The translations under genes were made by a program, and so were the position numbers. Shown here piece after piece: positions 30,661 to 41,550 of a stretch of 64,000 nucleotides of DNA (within the stretch, counting starts at the first letter, position 1; each line of letters begins with the position of its first letter). The notes beneath the pieces were generated by a model. It did not search any database and was not told the origin of the DNA. It was given only the letters and a program-made list of their open reading frames with translations. The DNA comes from Macrosoma leucophasiata. Taxonomy: Eukaryota; Arthropoda; Insecta; Lepidoptera; Hedylidae. The stretch lies in NCBI GenBank assembly GCA_036365455.1, contig JAWQUS010000027.1:18960501-19024500 (forward strand), given 5' to 3'.

Positions 30661-30994
30661 TAAGTAGCGGTGTGCAGTATAAACATGCTAGCAAATATTG
30701 TTTCTGACGTAGATATAGTGGTGGACGTACACTGCACCTCGGCTAGAAATTACTAGCTTTACTGGTAAAGTAATACAACTTTCGAACTCGCAGAGTAATG
30801 AAGAAAACTTGTTTAAGTAAGCACCTGCTCCGGGTACTTTGCTTTAAGTATATATACCTACATCTTCGATAGATGTCATGTATACATATTATAAAACAAG
30901 GTTCCCTGACGCGTCCGTCTGTCTGTTCGCGATAAACTCAAAGACAACAGTCGACTGTGTGAAATCTTTTTAAATATTACAAAACAATGAAGAT

Positions 30995-31082
30995 ACCTGG
31001 TCTTGTCTATAGGCTGCAGTTATCTTTAACATCAATGTGATTAGAAGCTTGTTTGCCACCTTCATTAAATAAAAAAAAAATA
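30995..31082 (+). repeat. S1 3' fragment with A tail
   Basis: tataggctgcagttatctt to the A run at 31080. It is 5' truncated, as expected for reverse-transcribed insertions. Confidence 0.75.
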
Positions 31083-33413
31083 CAACGTTGAGCTAGTAAT
31101 CTCGATATATAATGGAAATTTTAGTGGGATAGATGTCAAGAAGCTTCGCGAGGATCCCGCCGTAATTGACTGGTCTATCACAAATACCAAAAACGACATC
31201 ATTGAAAAAAATAATTTGCTTTTAACTCGCTTAGCACACAGTTATTAAATTTGATTAACACGCTCCGGTTCGACTAGTCAGAGTGAGTCATCCTCCGGCT
31301 CCATGGCTCACTGACGATATCAGGACTCTGATTAAAAAGAAAATCAAAGCTAAAGGTAAATTTAGAAACAATCCTAGTGTTATGAATCGCGCAAAATAAT
31401 AATATGTCTTAGTTAGAAATCACTGCAATAAGGTGCACAACGGCGCCATATCTACAAATCAGTTTCAGCGGTGATCCAATTTTCAAAATGCTTAGGGGTT
31501 GGGAAATCTAATATTGATTCCAATTTTTTTTATTTTTTTTTTCTTTTTTGGAATAATGTAGATCTCAATCAGCTTAATATACATTTTTCATCATCTACCT
31601 GCATTGATGGCACTAAAAACTTGACACGTTAAACTTTCTTTCCACGATCACCACTCCTAACTGTCCCCTTTTCATCTTTGAACAATTCTCTGATCGTGAT
31701 GTTAAGAAGAACGTGGGCCGTAGAATGATTGTTCCTATGATTGATTCGCTTGTTTCTATTATTACCTTTATCCTCATCCAGCTCTTTATTTCTTTCCATT
31801 TGGGAAGATATCCAACTTTTAAACCCCTTTTTAAAAATGGAACTCTAAACACTTTTCTGAATTTCGTCCTCTCTATTCTCTCATTTCTGTCCAAAGTACT
31901 TATGTGGTTGGTCCATCAGCAGTTAAATGCCTTTCCTAAATATAATTAATTAAATATTTTCTATTCTGGATTACGTAGAAGTCATTCATAGTAAGTACGG
32001 CTAGCGTTCTGGTCAATATCAGGACTATATCAGACAAGGTATGGAGGACGGAGAATCAATACTTCACTGTTCTCACTTTGCTAGATTTTAGCAAAGCCTT
32101 TATAATACAAACAGTATTAAATATTACGACATCATCGTTGATTTTAACATTTAATCTCCGACAGTAATTGATTAATTTGGTAGTTACTTGTTTGGTCGCC
32201 GGCAACGCATCCGGGTACCTAGATATAATTTTTTCGACTTGGTGTGTTGGTGTGATGTCACCGCCAATGTACCACAAGTTATCGTGTTGTCTCCCCTCCT
32301 TTTCTCTACTTTCATCAACTTAATAACTCATAATGTAGCTTCTGTCTACCACCTTTATGCAGATGATCTTCAAATCTGTCGCCAGGGCAACCTCATACAG
32401 TTGCCGTAAGCCATACAGAATGTCAATAGTGATCTAAAACAAATATCTCTTTGTAGTGAAGCTTTTGGTTTGGAAGTCAAAGTAAGTCAAAGTTGCTTCC
32501 AAAAGCCAAGCAATCATTATTGGCAGTTCTCGTATAGTTTTTTTTTTATTTTTTTTTAAATTTTTTTTTTATTGGGAACAACAAACAGTTACATATTGTG
32601 TGTTACATAATGAGTATCAATATCATATTTTGTTATAATAAATATGCAACCAACTACGTCATCCACAGGTAAGTTACAATGTCCTAAAATGTATGAGAGG
32701 TAATCGACAAAGCTAATTTATTTTATGTTTGTCAGACAGTGCAAATAGATCAATGTCTACGAAGAATTTATTGTAAAGGTGCATGAGTGCGTGTAGCGGT
32801 GCACGCTCTCCAGCGTTGGTGCGGCAAACCGGAAGCGAAAACACCTGGTGAGTACGCACCGCTCGTCGCTGTACTGTCCGTGGCACGTTATATTTTAAGC
32901 TGTTATTGAGATCTATACAGTCCGTTTTATTGTAACATAGTTTATATAACGTTAAGGCTCCAAGAAGCAAACGCCTATTTTTAAGAGTAAGCAGGTTATA
33001 TTTGTTTAATGAATGTAACTAAGTATGACAGTTTTCCAATTCGGTATCTAAAATTCATAGTTCGTAGGAATTTTCTTTGCACTCTCTCCAACATATCATT
33101 TTGTTTATCGTAATAAGGATTCCAAATTTGTGTGGAATACTCTAATTGCGATCTAATTAATGTTTTGTATAGGTATAGATAAGTTTTGGGTGTTTTGAAA
33201 GTAATGGCAGATCTCATCACGAAACCATACATTTGAAATGCTCTGTTGATTATTTTTTGCACATGCAAATCAAAATGCAGTTTAGAGTCTAAGATGATCC
33301 CGAGATCCCTCAGGGATCCTACTCTGTTTAGATTGTTATTGCATAATCTATAATCGTATTCAAGGATATTTTTTTTTTGCGAAAGTTATAGCGTTACATT
33401 TGGATGTACTTAG

Positions 33414-33965
33414 TTAGAGTTTATTACTAAGGCAATAATCATTAAATATATTTAAATCTTCTTGTAGAAATTTACAATCGTGTAAGCTTTTAATGGGTCT
33501 GTAAATTTTTACATCATCTGCATACAATAAAAAATTAGAATTCAAAAAACATTGTTCAATATCATTGATAAAAATTACAAACAACAAAGGACCCAGGATT
33601 GATCCCTGAGGGACCCCTGACGTGGCAAGAATTACATCCGATTTACATCCCGCAATGACCACTCGTTGTGTGCGATGTGTTATATACGAGACAAACCATC
33701 GAAGAAGACTACCTTTGATACCGTTAAATGAGATCTTTTCAAGTAGAAGATTATGGTCCACCTTGTCAAATGCTTTTTGAAAGTCTGTATACATGGCGTC
33801 AACTTGAATCCTTTTATCCATATTTTGAAAGAGACAAGAGGTAAATAACATTAAATTCGTATTCGTTGATCGGTTTTTAACGAAACCATGTTGTTCTTTA
33901 ATTATTAAGTTGTGAAGCATTGGATATATTTCATTGTGGACCAGTCTTTCAAATAGCTTTGACAA
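33414..33965 (-). pseudogene. Reverse transcriptase core of the inner LINE
   Basis: A 183-residue open stretch, the best preserved RT in the window: KLFERLVHNEIYP, IIKEQHGFVKNRSTNTNL (motif 2a), MYTDFQKAFDKVDHNLLLEK (motif A with Asp), SGVPQGSILGPLLFVIFIND (motif B) and LLYADDVKIY (YADD active site). The catalytic aspartates are intact. It is separated by frameshifts from the upstream finger region (34156-33905) and the downstream thumb (33268-32996), so no full ORF2 remains. Confidence 0.9.
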
Positions 33966-34169
33966 GGCAGACAGGATTGAGATAGGCCGATAATTTTCAA
34001 TGTTATCCTTCTGTCCATCTTTGTATATAGGAAAGATATTAGCTTGTTTCCATATGTCGGGAAACTCTCCGTCACGCAGAGATTTATTAAAAAGTATGTA
34101 TAACGGCTTGCATATAGAGTTGGCAGTATGAATGAGAAAGATACCGGGTATGCCATCTGGTCCTGTTCC

Positions 34170-34943
34170 TTACGTGTGATCCAAATGTTGTAGTGCTAAC
34201 TTAATTTTGTCTATATTAATTTGTAATTTATCGATGGCTATCATATTATAACAAAGGTCAATAGGTGGTTCCCAATTTTGTGAATCGAGATTAGAGGGTT
34301 CATAAACAGATTTAAAATATTTTGCAAATAAGTTACAAATGTCTTGTGTGTCGTCGGCATGGTCATTACTTAGGTACAAATTTGACGGAATGCCTAGCTT
34401 GTACCTGTTTTTATCTATAAACTTCCAGAAAAAAATTATGTTCAGAGGTATATTATCTTCGACTGAATTGTTGTAATGTATGTAACTTCTGTTACATTCA
34501 TTTTTGAAACGTTCTCTGTACATTGAAAAAATTTTGTAATCACTTTTATTTTTGTATACTTTATATTTTATCCAGGCCCTATTTTTGTTTCTGAAAATAT
34601 GAACTAGTGAAGGTGGGAACCATGTAGGAAAGTTAGAAGCTTTACGAGTCGTGACAGGGACGTGTAATTTAATTATATTATACAGTTTGTCGTAGAATGA
34701 TGAGACAGCTTCATTAACGGATAAATCTTTAAAGGTGGAATTCCGATCAGTTTTATTTAGGCAGTCATTAATGTCTTCATAGTTTGCTCTATAAAAGTTT
34801 GGTTTAATAATTGATCTGCGCGAATTATAATTAGTGTTCACCCCCAAGGAGAAAAAGACTACAACAGGTGGGTGAGGTGCGTCAATTTTTGTTAATGCTA
34901 CTTGAGGTTGTGTCACATCACAATCGAAATTAGTAATAAGCAA
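34170..34943 (-). pseudogene. ORF2 linker region of the inner LINE (endonuclease end to RT start)
   Basis: A 257-residue frame from the tail of the endonuclease domain (LITNFDCDV..., DAPHPPVVV) through the non-catalytic linker with FPTWFPPSLVHIFRNKNRAW and FKNECNRSYIHY to KLALQHLDH. This order is standard for Jockey ORF2. A stop separates it from the next frame. Confidence 0.8.
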
Positions 34944-35187
34944 GTCAAGGGTTCTATGTAAGCTATTTTTGATGTAGTTAATTTGAGTAGCATTTAAACT
35001 GGTTCAAAAATTAGAAAATTCTATATCTTTATTTGAATTACCCGAACAAGTAAAAGATTTCCATTAACAGATTTCGTATTCCATTCTAGTTTCCAAGTTA
35101 GATATGACACAGGTTCCTCCTAGGGTTCTCAATAAAACGTATATTATGTACATGGATAGAGTTAAACTCTTGGGGTTAATTGTTGAC

Positions 35188-35259
35188 TATTTAGTATGTT
35201 TTAAGTTTTCGCGAGCTGCACTCATTGAAATAAATAGTTTTCGGTTTTATCTCGCGTAT
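35188..35259. mobile_element. 72-bp Penelope-related insert with 9-bp target duplication
   Basis: attgttgac at 35179-35187 and 35260-35268 flanks 72 bp that interrupt the LINE frame between LGLIVD and DNYLSW. The insert contains ttgaaataaatagttttcgg and tttatctcgcgtat, the terminal sequence of the Penelope-like element at 43032. Confidence 0.8.
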
Positions 35260-35345
35260 ATTGTTGACAATTATTTGTCTTGGACGCCATGATTACGGAG
35301 GTGAACCGGAAATGTATCCTGCTGTGTCCTTGAGGAGACTGCAAA

Positions 35346-36062
35346 CTACCTACATACGCGTTGAACATAGGCACTACTTAAAAAAAAAGATCCGGACGAA
35401 TTGAGAACCTCCTCCTTTTTTGGAAGTCGGTCAAAAAGAAGCAGTCAGAAGAAGTTGATAATATTCTCCTAGATGTGCTCCTATAGTAAAGCTGGCGAGT
35501 AAATCGATTATTATTCGGAAAATAACCCCCCAACAACATAACAAGCGTATGAAACATAATTATAAAAACGAAAGGTTTTAGACGATTTGTAGCATTAGAC
35601 GACCACCCGGATCAACCGTGTGCGGCGAGTCCATATAAAATGTATGAAAACTATAGGAAATATGCCAGTGGCGGTGTTTTGTGGTTGTATCCGGTGGCTC
35701 GTGGCGGCGACCCTGAGAGGTCGTTATCTAAACTAATATTATAAAGAGGTAATATTTTGTTTGTTTGTTTGTTTGTAATGAATAGGCTCAATAACTACTG
35801 GACCGATTTTAAAAATTATTTCACTATTCGAAAGCTACATTATCCACGGGTAACATAGGCTATATTTTATTTTGGAAAAAATAGGGTTCCGTAAGATATT
35901 TGGGTTTTTCAGACAAAAGGTGTAAAAAATCAACCGGAAAAGTTACTTATTTTGCGAACACTGCCTAAACTATAAAACATATCGAGGAAGACTGGGCTAT
36001 ATACTGAATAGGAGAGGGTAGGCAACATATCACCGCGTGAAGCCGGGGCGGGCCGCTAGTTT
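35346..36062 (+). repeat. Repeat J tail, then interspersed repeat D
   Basis: 35385-35435 is repeat J (gacgaattgagaacctcctc). 35737-36062 is repeat D: atattataaagaggtaa, (GTTT)n, then gccggggcgggccgctagt. 35440-35736 shows nothing recognised. Confidence 0.6.
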
Positions 36063-36399
36063 CTTATAAAGCTACTGGGACAGCGATGTCATTGTTGAAT
36101 ATTGTCACGACATGAACGTCAACCATTACCAGGTAGGTAATCAATAGCAGTACGGTCACTTTGACGTGTTGTGCGCCCAAGAATAGCTGTCGCAGGGAAT
36201 CCCGACACATTCAGACCGTGATTGCGTCACAACTGTAGGCTTTTTGTTCGGTATTAAAATAATATGCTATTGTTTCCCTAAATGGTTGAGAATTAATGTA
36301 TGAATGGAATGATATCATTATATTGTTATGTCCAGTGAGTTCTAGTGTCGAAGATGGATGGTGTAGGTTACTATCGCATTATTTAAGTTATGAGTTAGT
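36063..36399. other. Non-coding stretch, nothing recognised
   Basis: No exon or known repeat. The start of a 94-codon plus-strand frame (36296) is outside the LINE-derived part that follows. Confidence 0.4.
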
Positions 36400-36602
36400 T
36401 AGGCTGACCTACCATGACCAAATAGGTCGAGTTCTGTCTGATGGTGGGGTCAAAAGTCTTAGGAATCGGCGTGCATGTATGAAGAGAATGATGAAGGTAG
36501 ACGAGGCGCGAGAGGTTTGTCAGAACCGGGATGTCTGGCGCTCTACACTCTCTGCCTACCCCGTTAGGGACCTGGCGTGAAGATACATACATACATACAT
36601 AC
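36400..36602 (+). pseudogene. RTE-like LINE ORF2 end with (TACA)n tail
   Basis: The plus-strand frame reads LTYHDQIGRVLSDGGVKSLR, NRRACMKRMMKVDEAREVCQ and DVWRSTLSAYPVRDLA then a stop, directly followed by (ATAC)n. Only the last 58 residues of the element are present. Longer copies of the same end are at 38618 and 58187. Confidence 0.85.
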
Positions 36603-36829
36603 TTAAGTTATATGCCGTCAAATGATAGTGTTGAGTACTGTTGAGCCCTATCGTGTTCCTTTAATATTTGTGACTCTCTCACGTGTTCGCAATACTAGCA
36701 GCCTATATGCTTTCATTTCATTCTTCAATGCGTCTAATATCGTCTACAGTGTAAACCAGATATTTTTAAACAGACCAAAAGTGTTTATGATCCAAAATTA
36801 ACCAAAAGTTATATCCAAAAGAGCTGCCC

Positions 36830-37085
36830 AAAGTTACTTTTCCACGCGAACGAAGTCGCGGGCACAGCTAGTAATATTATAAAGCTGAAGAGTTTGTTTG
36901 TTTGTTTGAACGCGCTAATCTCAGGAACTTCTGGTCTGATTTGAAAAATTATTTCAGTGTTAGATAGCCCATTTATCGAGAAAGGCTTGAGGTTATATAA
37001 TATCATATAATATCACCATAAGACGAATAGGAGAGGGTAGGGAAACATTGCACCCGCGCGAAACCGGGGCTGGCCGCTAGTTTAA
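36830..37085. repeat. Repeat F end and repeat D-like copy
   Basis: 36840-36870 (cgaacgaagtcgcgggcaca) is the end of a repeat like F. 36872-37085 (atattataaagctgaagag, (GTTT)n, ctggccgctagt) is a relative of repeat D. Confidence 0.6.
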
Positions 37086-37572
37086 CAAATAACTAACAGC
37101 ATTACACCACAGTCTAAAGAAAACGAATATGTTAATAAGAATTACACAATAGATATAATCAATTTGAAACAAAGACACCTGTCTGTAGTTAGACAAATAG
37201 ATCCATAAAGAATCAAAACTTTTTATCAAATCATACGAAATTTTAATGAAAATGAATTATAAGAGTACAAAATTTATGAAAATTGGAGTATGAAAAATAA
37301 GATTTGAAATAACTATGTGAATAAGAAGTTTAACTTAAAAATAAAAATAATTTTACTTATCTTTCTTTGTAAGTAGTACAATAATTCCCAACAAGTTTTA
37401 GTACAACGTTGTACCTACACTTTTATGTCTTAAACTAGCTAGCTATTGCCCGCAACTTCGTCCGCGTCGAATTCGTGACATATTAACATCCATCTCCTAC
37501 TTTAAACAACCAAGAAAATATTGACTTCGGGCAGGGATCAAACCTGCGACCTCAGGATATCCAGTCCAGCCG
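37086..37572. other. AT-rich stretch, nothing recognised
   Basis: Only a diverged repeat-F head (agctattgcccgcaacttcg, about 37441) and a short tRNA-like ggtttgatccctgcc in reverse (about 37535) stand out. Confidence 0.4.
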
Positions 37573-37770
37573 CATTTTTTTTTATGGAAGTGGTAAACTA
37601 GCATGCAGTTCACATTGATGTTAAGTGATGACTGCAGGAAATTACAGGGCGTACATTACCACCTGACCGGAACACGATAGTGCTGAACACTACCATTTAG
37701 CGGCAAGTATATTAGGTAATGCGGTGGTGCCTACGTCCGCGAGCTCCGTCACTGGAGCTTTACCACCAGT
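37573..37770 (-). repeat. S1, internally deleted copy
   Basis: Both ends are present (T run plus ggaagtggtaaac; gagctttaccaccagt). About 100 bp between the ctgcag block and the aattacaggg block are missing. Confidence 0.85.
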
Positions 37771-37930
37771 TAAAAAAGTTATCATAAAGTTAGGTCAACT
37801 TCATTACTTTTAAGTTAGGTACCGAAGCCGAGCGTAAATTAAATTCGAGCGTCGATGTTCTCTTTCCTTTGTTGAAAAAAGACTTTTTTTTAAATCGATT
37901 TGGTTTATGGAAACCTGTATTGTTATATTT

Positions 37931-38533
37931 GTTTTATATTATTAACACATGCTTGTGAAATATATTTTATTTAAAGAAAAATGGAAAGAAAAATTTGACT
38001 TCAGGCGAGACTCGAACTCGCGGCCTACTGGGAATCTAGTCCAGCCGCTCTTCCAATTGAGCAACTGAAGTCCTGCCCGATTTGTCAAATCTTTCCTTCA
38101 CATTTATTGCATTGCTTTATGGTAGCAGCAGCGCCATCTATTACCAACTATGCTAGTTAGGCAACCGATATAATAGACTTTGCAGTTTATTGAATATCGT
38201 AGAGAAGTCGCTTTTACCTTTAATAATTGTTTTATATTATTTCGCATTAACACATGCTTGTGAAATATATTTTATATAAAGAAAAATTGAAAGAAAAATT
38301 TGACTTCAGGCGAGACTCGAACTCGCGGCCTACTGGGAATCTAGTCCAGCCGCTCTTCCAATTGAGCTACTGAAGTCCAGCCCGATTTGTCAAATCTTTC
38401 CTTCACATTTATTGCATTGCTTTATGGTAGCAGCAGCGCCATCTATTACCAACTATGCTAGTTAGGCAACCGATATAATAGACTTTGCAGTTTATTGAAT
38501 ATCGTAAAGAAGTCGCTTTTACCCTTAATAATT
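37931..38533 (-). repeat. tRNA-like repeat T1, two tandem units
   Basis: Two units of about 305 bp, each with a 76-bp tRNA-like core (37997-38072 and 38302-38377) on the minus strand. The core has A box tagctcaattgg (the first copy reads ttgctcaattgg), B box gagttcgagtctc and pairing outer arms gacttcag/ctgaagtc. Flanks carry cacatgcttgtgaaatat and gcgccatctattaccaac. The larger array of the same unit is at 49125-50570. Confidence 0.8.
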
Positions 38534-38617
38534 GTTATATTTACCTATCCGAATAACACAGGATAAATATTGTTACTGACCTGAATATGGACATCATGAG
38601 GTAACGATATGAACAAT

Positions 38618-38937
38618 ATGTATCTTCACGCCAGGTCCCTAACGGGGTAGGCAGAGAGTGTAGAGCGCCAGACATCCCGGTTCTGACAAACCTCTCGTGC
38701 CTCGTCTACCTTCATCATTCTCTTCATACATGCACGCCGATTCCTAAGACTTTTGACCCCACCATCAGACAGAACTCGACCTATTTGGTCATGGTAGGTC
38801 AGCCTTGGTCTTCCTGGGCCTCTGCAACCATCCACATTCGCATTGTATATCTGTTTAGTCATTCGCTCATTCGACATTCTTTCTATATGCCCGAACCATC
38901 GGAGCATGCCTTTTTTCATTTTTACAGATATGAACAA
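38618..38937 (-). pseudogene. RTE-like LINE ORF2 end
   Basis: The 103-residue minus-strand frame reads MKKGMLRWFGHIERMSNERM, TKQIYNANVDGCRGPGRPR, then the same 58-residue end as at 36400. The M/LRWFGH..RM and GRPR motifs are typical of this LINE tail. 5' truncated. Confidence 0.88.
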
Positions 38938-39211
38938 ATGTTACAAAAATACCTACTTGTTATTTCCCTCTTATTAGTAATCATTACATTAGTTGGTCAA
39001 TGATTCCATTCATGGATCCATGTTTTCTTGCCTTCCTTTATGAGTCATTAATGGCTATTAACATGTTTCAGATTCGTGTAGTGTCTAGTAGTGTAATAAT
39101 GCGGTAACAGTTAATTTTTGTTATGAAAAATTACATAACAGGACAGCGATATACCTAATAGATAATTATTATTGTGAAATAATCACAATAATAATTATTT
39201 TAATGTTACTC
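38938..39211. repeat. Non-coding stretch ending in a hairpin
   Basis: aataattattattgtg (about 39164) pairs with cacaataataattatt (ending about 39200). The rest is unremarkable. Confidence 0.6.
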
Positions 39212-39709
39212 ATTTTTTTTTTTTTTTTATGTATTGGAATTGGTAAACAAGCATGCAGTTCACGTTGATGTTAAGTGATGACTGCAGCCTATAGACACCC
39301 ACACAAAGACTAAGGTCAAAATTCAAATTCAAATTCAAATTATTTATTGCGTTATGTCATATGGGTACATAGGTGGTATTGCACAATGACACCCTGTTAG
39401 GGTATAGCAACATAAGAGGGGAAGCTTATGTAATAAGGGGAAAGTTAAATATTATCATTTATTTAGATTAAACAATATCATTTGAAGGTGTCGCTCAAAT
39501 AATCCTGAATATTATAGTAATAGTATTCAGATGCGTTACCACTCCTGAGGCCTAAGGTGTTACGCCTCTGTGCCGGTAATTACAGGGCCGTACATTACCA
39601 CCTGACCGGAACACGATAGTGCTGAACACTACCATTTCGCGGCAAGTATATTAGGTAATGCGGTGGTGCCTACGCCCGCGAGCTCCGTCACTGGAGCTCT
39701 ACCAGCAGT
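39212..39709 (-). repeat. S1 interrupted by a LINE tail
   Basis: The S1 ends are a T run with gtattggaattggtaaac and gagctctaccagcag. At about 39316-39527 the copy is split inside ggtcaaaatgcag by a segment starting with attcaaattcaaattcaaat, a known style of LINE 3' tail in reverse, containing ggtgtcgctcaaataatcc. Confidence 0.8.
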
Positions 39710-39904
39710 ACGCATTCATACCGTCAATGATATAAATTAACAAAATATAACAAACACTAATTTTCTGCAATAAGGAAATTGCACGGCCTTAACTTCTTAA
39801 CATGTTAACTATGTAGGTGTATTTAAAGTGCATCATATTACTATGTAACATCTCATACTACAACGGCACTTTAGGTAGGTACAGTATCCAACAAGAAATA
39901 ATGC

Positions 39905-40157
39905 ATGTTTTTATATTATTTCGCATTAACACATGCTTGTGAAATATATTTTATTTTAAAGAAAAATGGAAATAAATATTTGACTTCAGGCGAGACTCGA
40001 ACTCGCGACCTACTGGGAATCTAGTCCAGCCGCTCTTCCAATTGAGCTACTGAAGTCCTGCCCGATTTGTCAAATCTTTCCTTCACATTTATTGCCTTGC
40101 TTTATGGTAGCAGTAGCGCCATCTATTACCAACTATGCTAGTTAGGCAACCGATAAA
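39905..40157 (-). repeat. tRNA-like repeat T1, single truncated unit
   Basis: tRNA-like core at 39982-40057, upstream flank from 39905. The right flank stops at ggcaaccgata. Confidence 0.8.
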
Positions 40158-40206
40158 AATAATGCACTTCGACCTCAGGATGAGACGTCGGCTTATTTCG
40201 GATCTG

Positions 40207-40692
40207 TAGAGCGTTATCTCTTTCGCACCTTACCTATTTGACATCGATATCTCAGTGGTTCTGTTGTCGCTGCTATTTGACGTTTGTCGACTATATAGAG
40301 CAACACGGGCCATCGGCCACAGCGGACCGGAGGGGAGTAGCCATATGCAGGCTTTCCCCTCTGTCAAAGTACAAGCCCAAATGGTCCTATGCCTGTCGCA
40401 CAGATATTTAAATGTGTGCGTGAAATTGTTTATGTCTTTAAGTCAAAGTGTGAGTTTCGTAGTAATAGACGATTTTTGTAGTGTGAGTGTCACACGTATT
40501 TCCCCCCGCAAAAAAGGCAGACTGTCTTGCATCGGTAATAAACGCTATGGCTACTCCCTTCTGGTCCGCCGCGACCGGTGGGCCGAGTTGCTGTTCTGAG
40601 TTGTTGCTCTATGGTCGACCATTTTGAACAAGTTTTGACCAACACCGGATTACGGATGTACGTAGGCAGTGTGTAGCAGAGATAACGCTCTA
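40207..40692. mobile_element. MITE-K with a MITE-B nested inside
   Basis: tagagcgttatctc at 40207 is mirrored by gagataacgctcta ending at 40692. An uninterrupted relative is at 45060-45186. The gtttgtcgacta...tcgaccattttg junctions show where MITE-B entered. Confidence 0.85.
40294..40613. mobile_element. Palindromic MITE-B nested in MITE-K
   Basis: tatagagcaacacgggcc at the left, gttgttgctctatgg at the right. A 114-codon plus-strand frame through it is a palindrome artefact. Confidence 0.9.
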
Positions 40693-40801
40693 TAAAGCCG
40701 AAACTAGCCGATTGTTACTTTCATACGCTCGATGTGCATTATTTCTTGATGAGCACTGTACAAGTACCTACTACTAAAGAAGATAATTCTCTTTTTGCGG
40801 A

Positions 40802-41122
40802 GACTGTCTTAGTAGCCTAGTGTTAGCAGGCCACTGCTAATACGCTGGGTTCGATTCCCGGAGGAGGGAGGGGGGGGGGGGGGAGAGGGATATAAGGGAT
40901 AACTATTGAAAATAGTTTATCTCTGGTTCTGAGATTGTTCAATTTTCTGGAAGTTTCCCAGTACTTACCTCAAAATTTGGTAATGTGCCCGGAGATGTAA
41001 TATTATATATACCTGCCACATGGGCCAAAACGTAACCGGTGAATAGTGGGTGTTTGCATCTATGCTTGAATGTATGCATTTACCTCTGCCTACCCTACCG
41101 GGGACAGGCGTGAAGTCACGAA
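40802..41122 (+). mobile_element. tRNA-related SINE family 2, full-length copy
   Basis: The head has an A-box-like tagcctagtgttagcagg and a B box gggttcgattccc. A G-rich expansion (40871-40886) follows, then the body with agtttcccagtacttacctc, and the 3' end cctctgcctaccc...aggcgtgaagtcac. Pol III-type SINE. Confidence 0.8.
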
Positions 41123-41550
41123 CATAAGTAACTTTTTGCTATCGGCAGAGTGACGAGCTATAAACGTAGTCATACCTATTTCTTTATCATATTTTGAGCA
41201 TCTAGCTTGAAGAGTTAGATACAAATGTCCAAACAAACTTTCATCTGTTTATGAAGATCGAAAATTTCAGGTAGGTATATGTGTAATTTAATTTTTTCTA
41301 TTGTTTGTGTTGGTTAGGTAAACAATACACAACAAATTCCGCTTCCTATTACCTACTTACTATTTTTCATCAAACATTATCTTATTTATAAAGGTAGGTA
41401 TTAGTTTTATCAGTCAGACAGTCAGGTAGGCAAATTGGATATTTTGGATATTATTAAAAGACTACACTAATAAATGCAACATTTAATTTTCCCAAACAAC
41501 TATTTCGTACCTGTTACATGTTGATACATTATTGAATTCTTATAATCATA
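41123..41550. other. AT-rich stretch, nothing recognised
   Basis: No exon, RNA gene or catalogued repeat seen. Confidence 0.4.

Larger units (their letters stand above)
32535..35091 (-). mobile_element. Inner Jockey-like LINE inserted in the outer LINE
   Basis: The minus-strand element runs from an endonuclease-domain remnant (LHRTLDLLITNFDC, about 34985) through connector text (ASNFPTWFPPSLVHIFRNKN) and the RT domain to a C-terminal part (33268-32713). It ends in aataaa plus an A-rich tail (T runs at 32538-32575 on the plus strand). Both edges carry tagtt, a possible short target duplication. It lacks ORF1 and most of the endonuclease (5' truncated). Confidence 0.85.
31090..35345 (+). mobile_element. 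Outer Jockey-like LINE, interrupted twice
   Basis: Plus-strand ORF2 pieces in order: PAPWLTDDIRTLIKKK (about 31300); PLFKNGTLNTFL then LSFLSKVLMWLVHQQL (31820-31925, the finger region); YHLYADDLQIC (32350-32385, RT active site); SEAFGLEV; GSSRI (to 32536). The text is then broken by an inverted LINE (32540-35086) and resumes exactly at VSKLDMTQVPPRVL, then MYMDRVKLLGLIVD (35089-35187). After a second, 72-bp insert it resumes at DNYLSWTP (35267). Many stops and shifts: a dead, old copy. Confidence 0.85.

Noticed and set aside
32188..32277. Independent small genes on either strand near 32.2 kb
   Set aside because: The plus-strand text is the RT region of the outer LINE; the minus-strand frame is its shadow.
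40255..40599. 114-codon plus-strand frame with protein-like look
   Set aside because: It runs through palindromic MITE-B. Comparable frames in other B copies are out of register.
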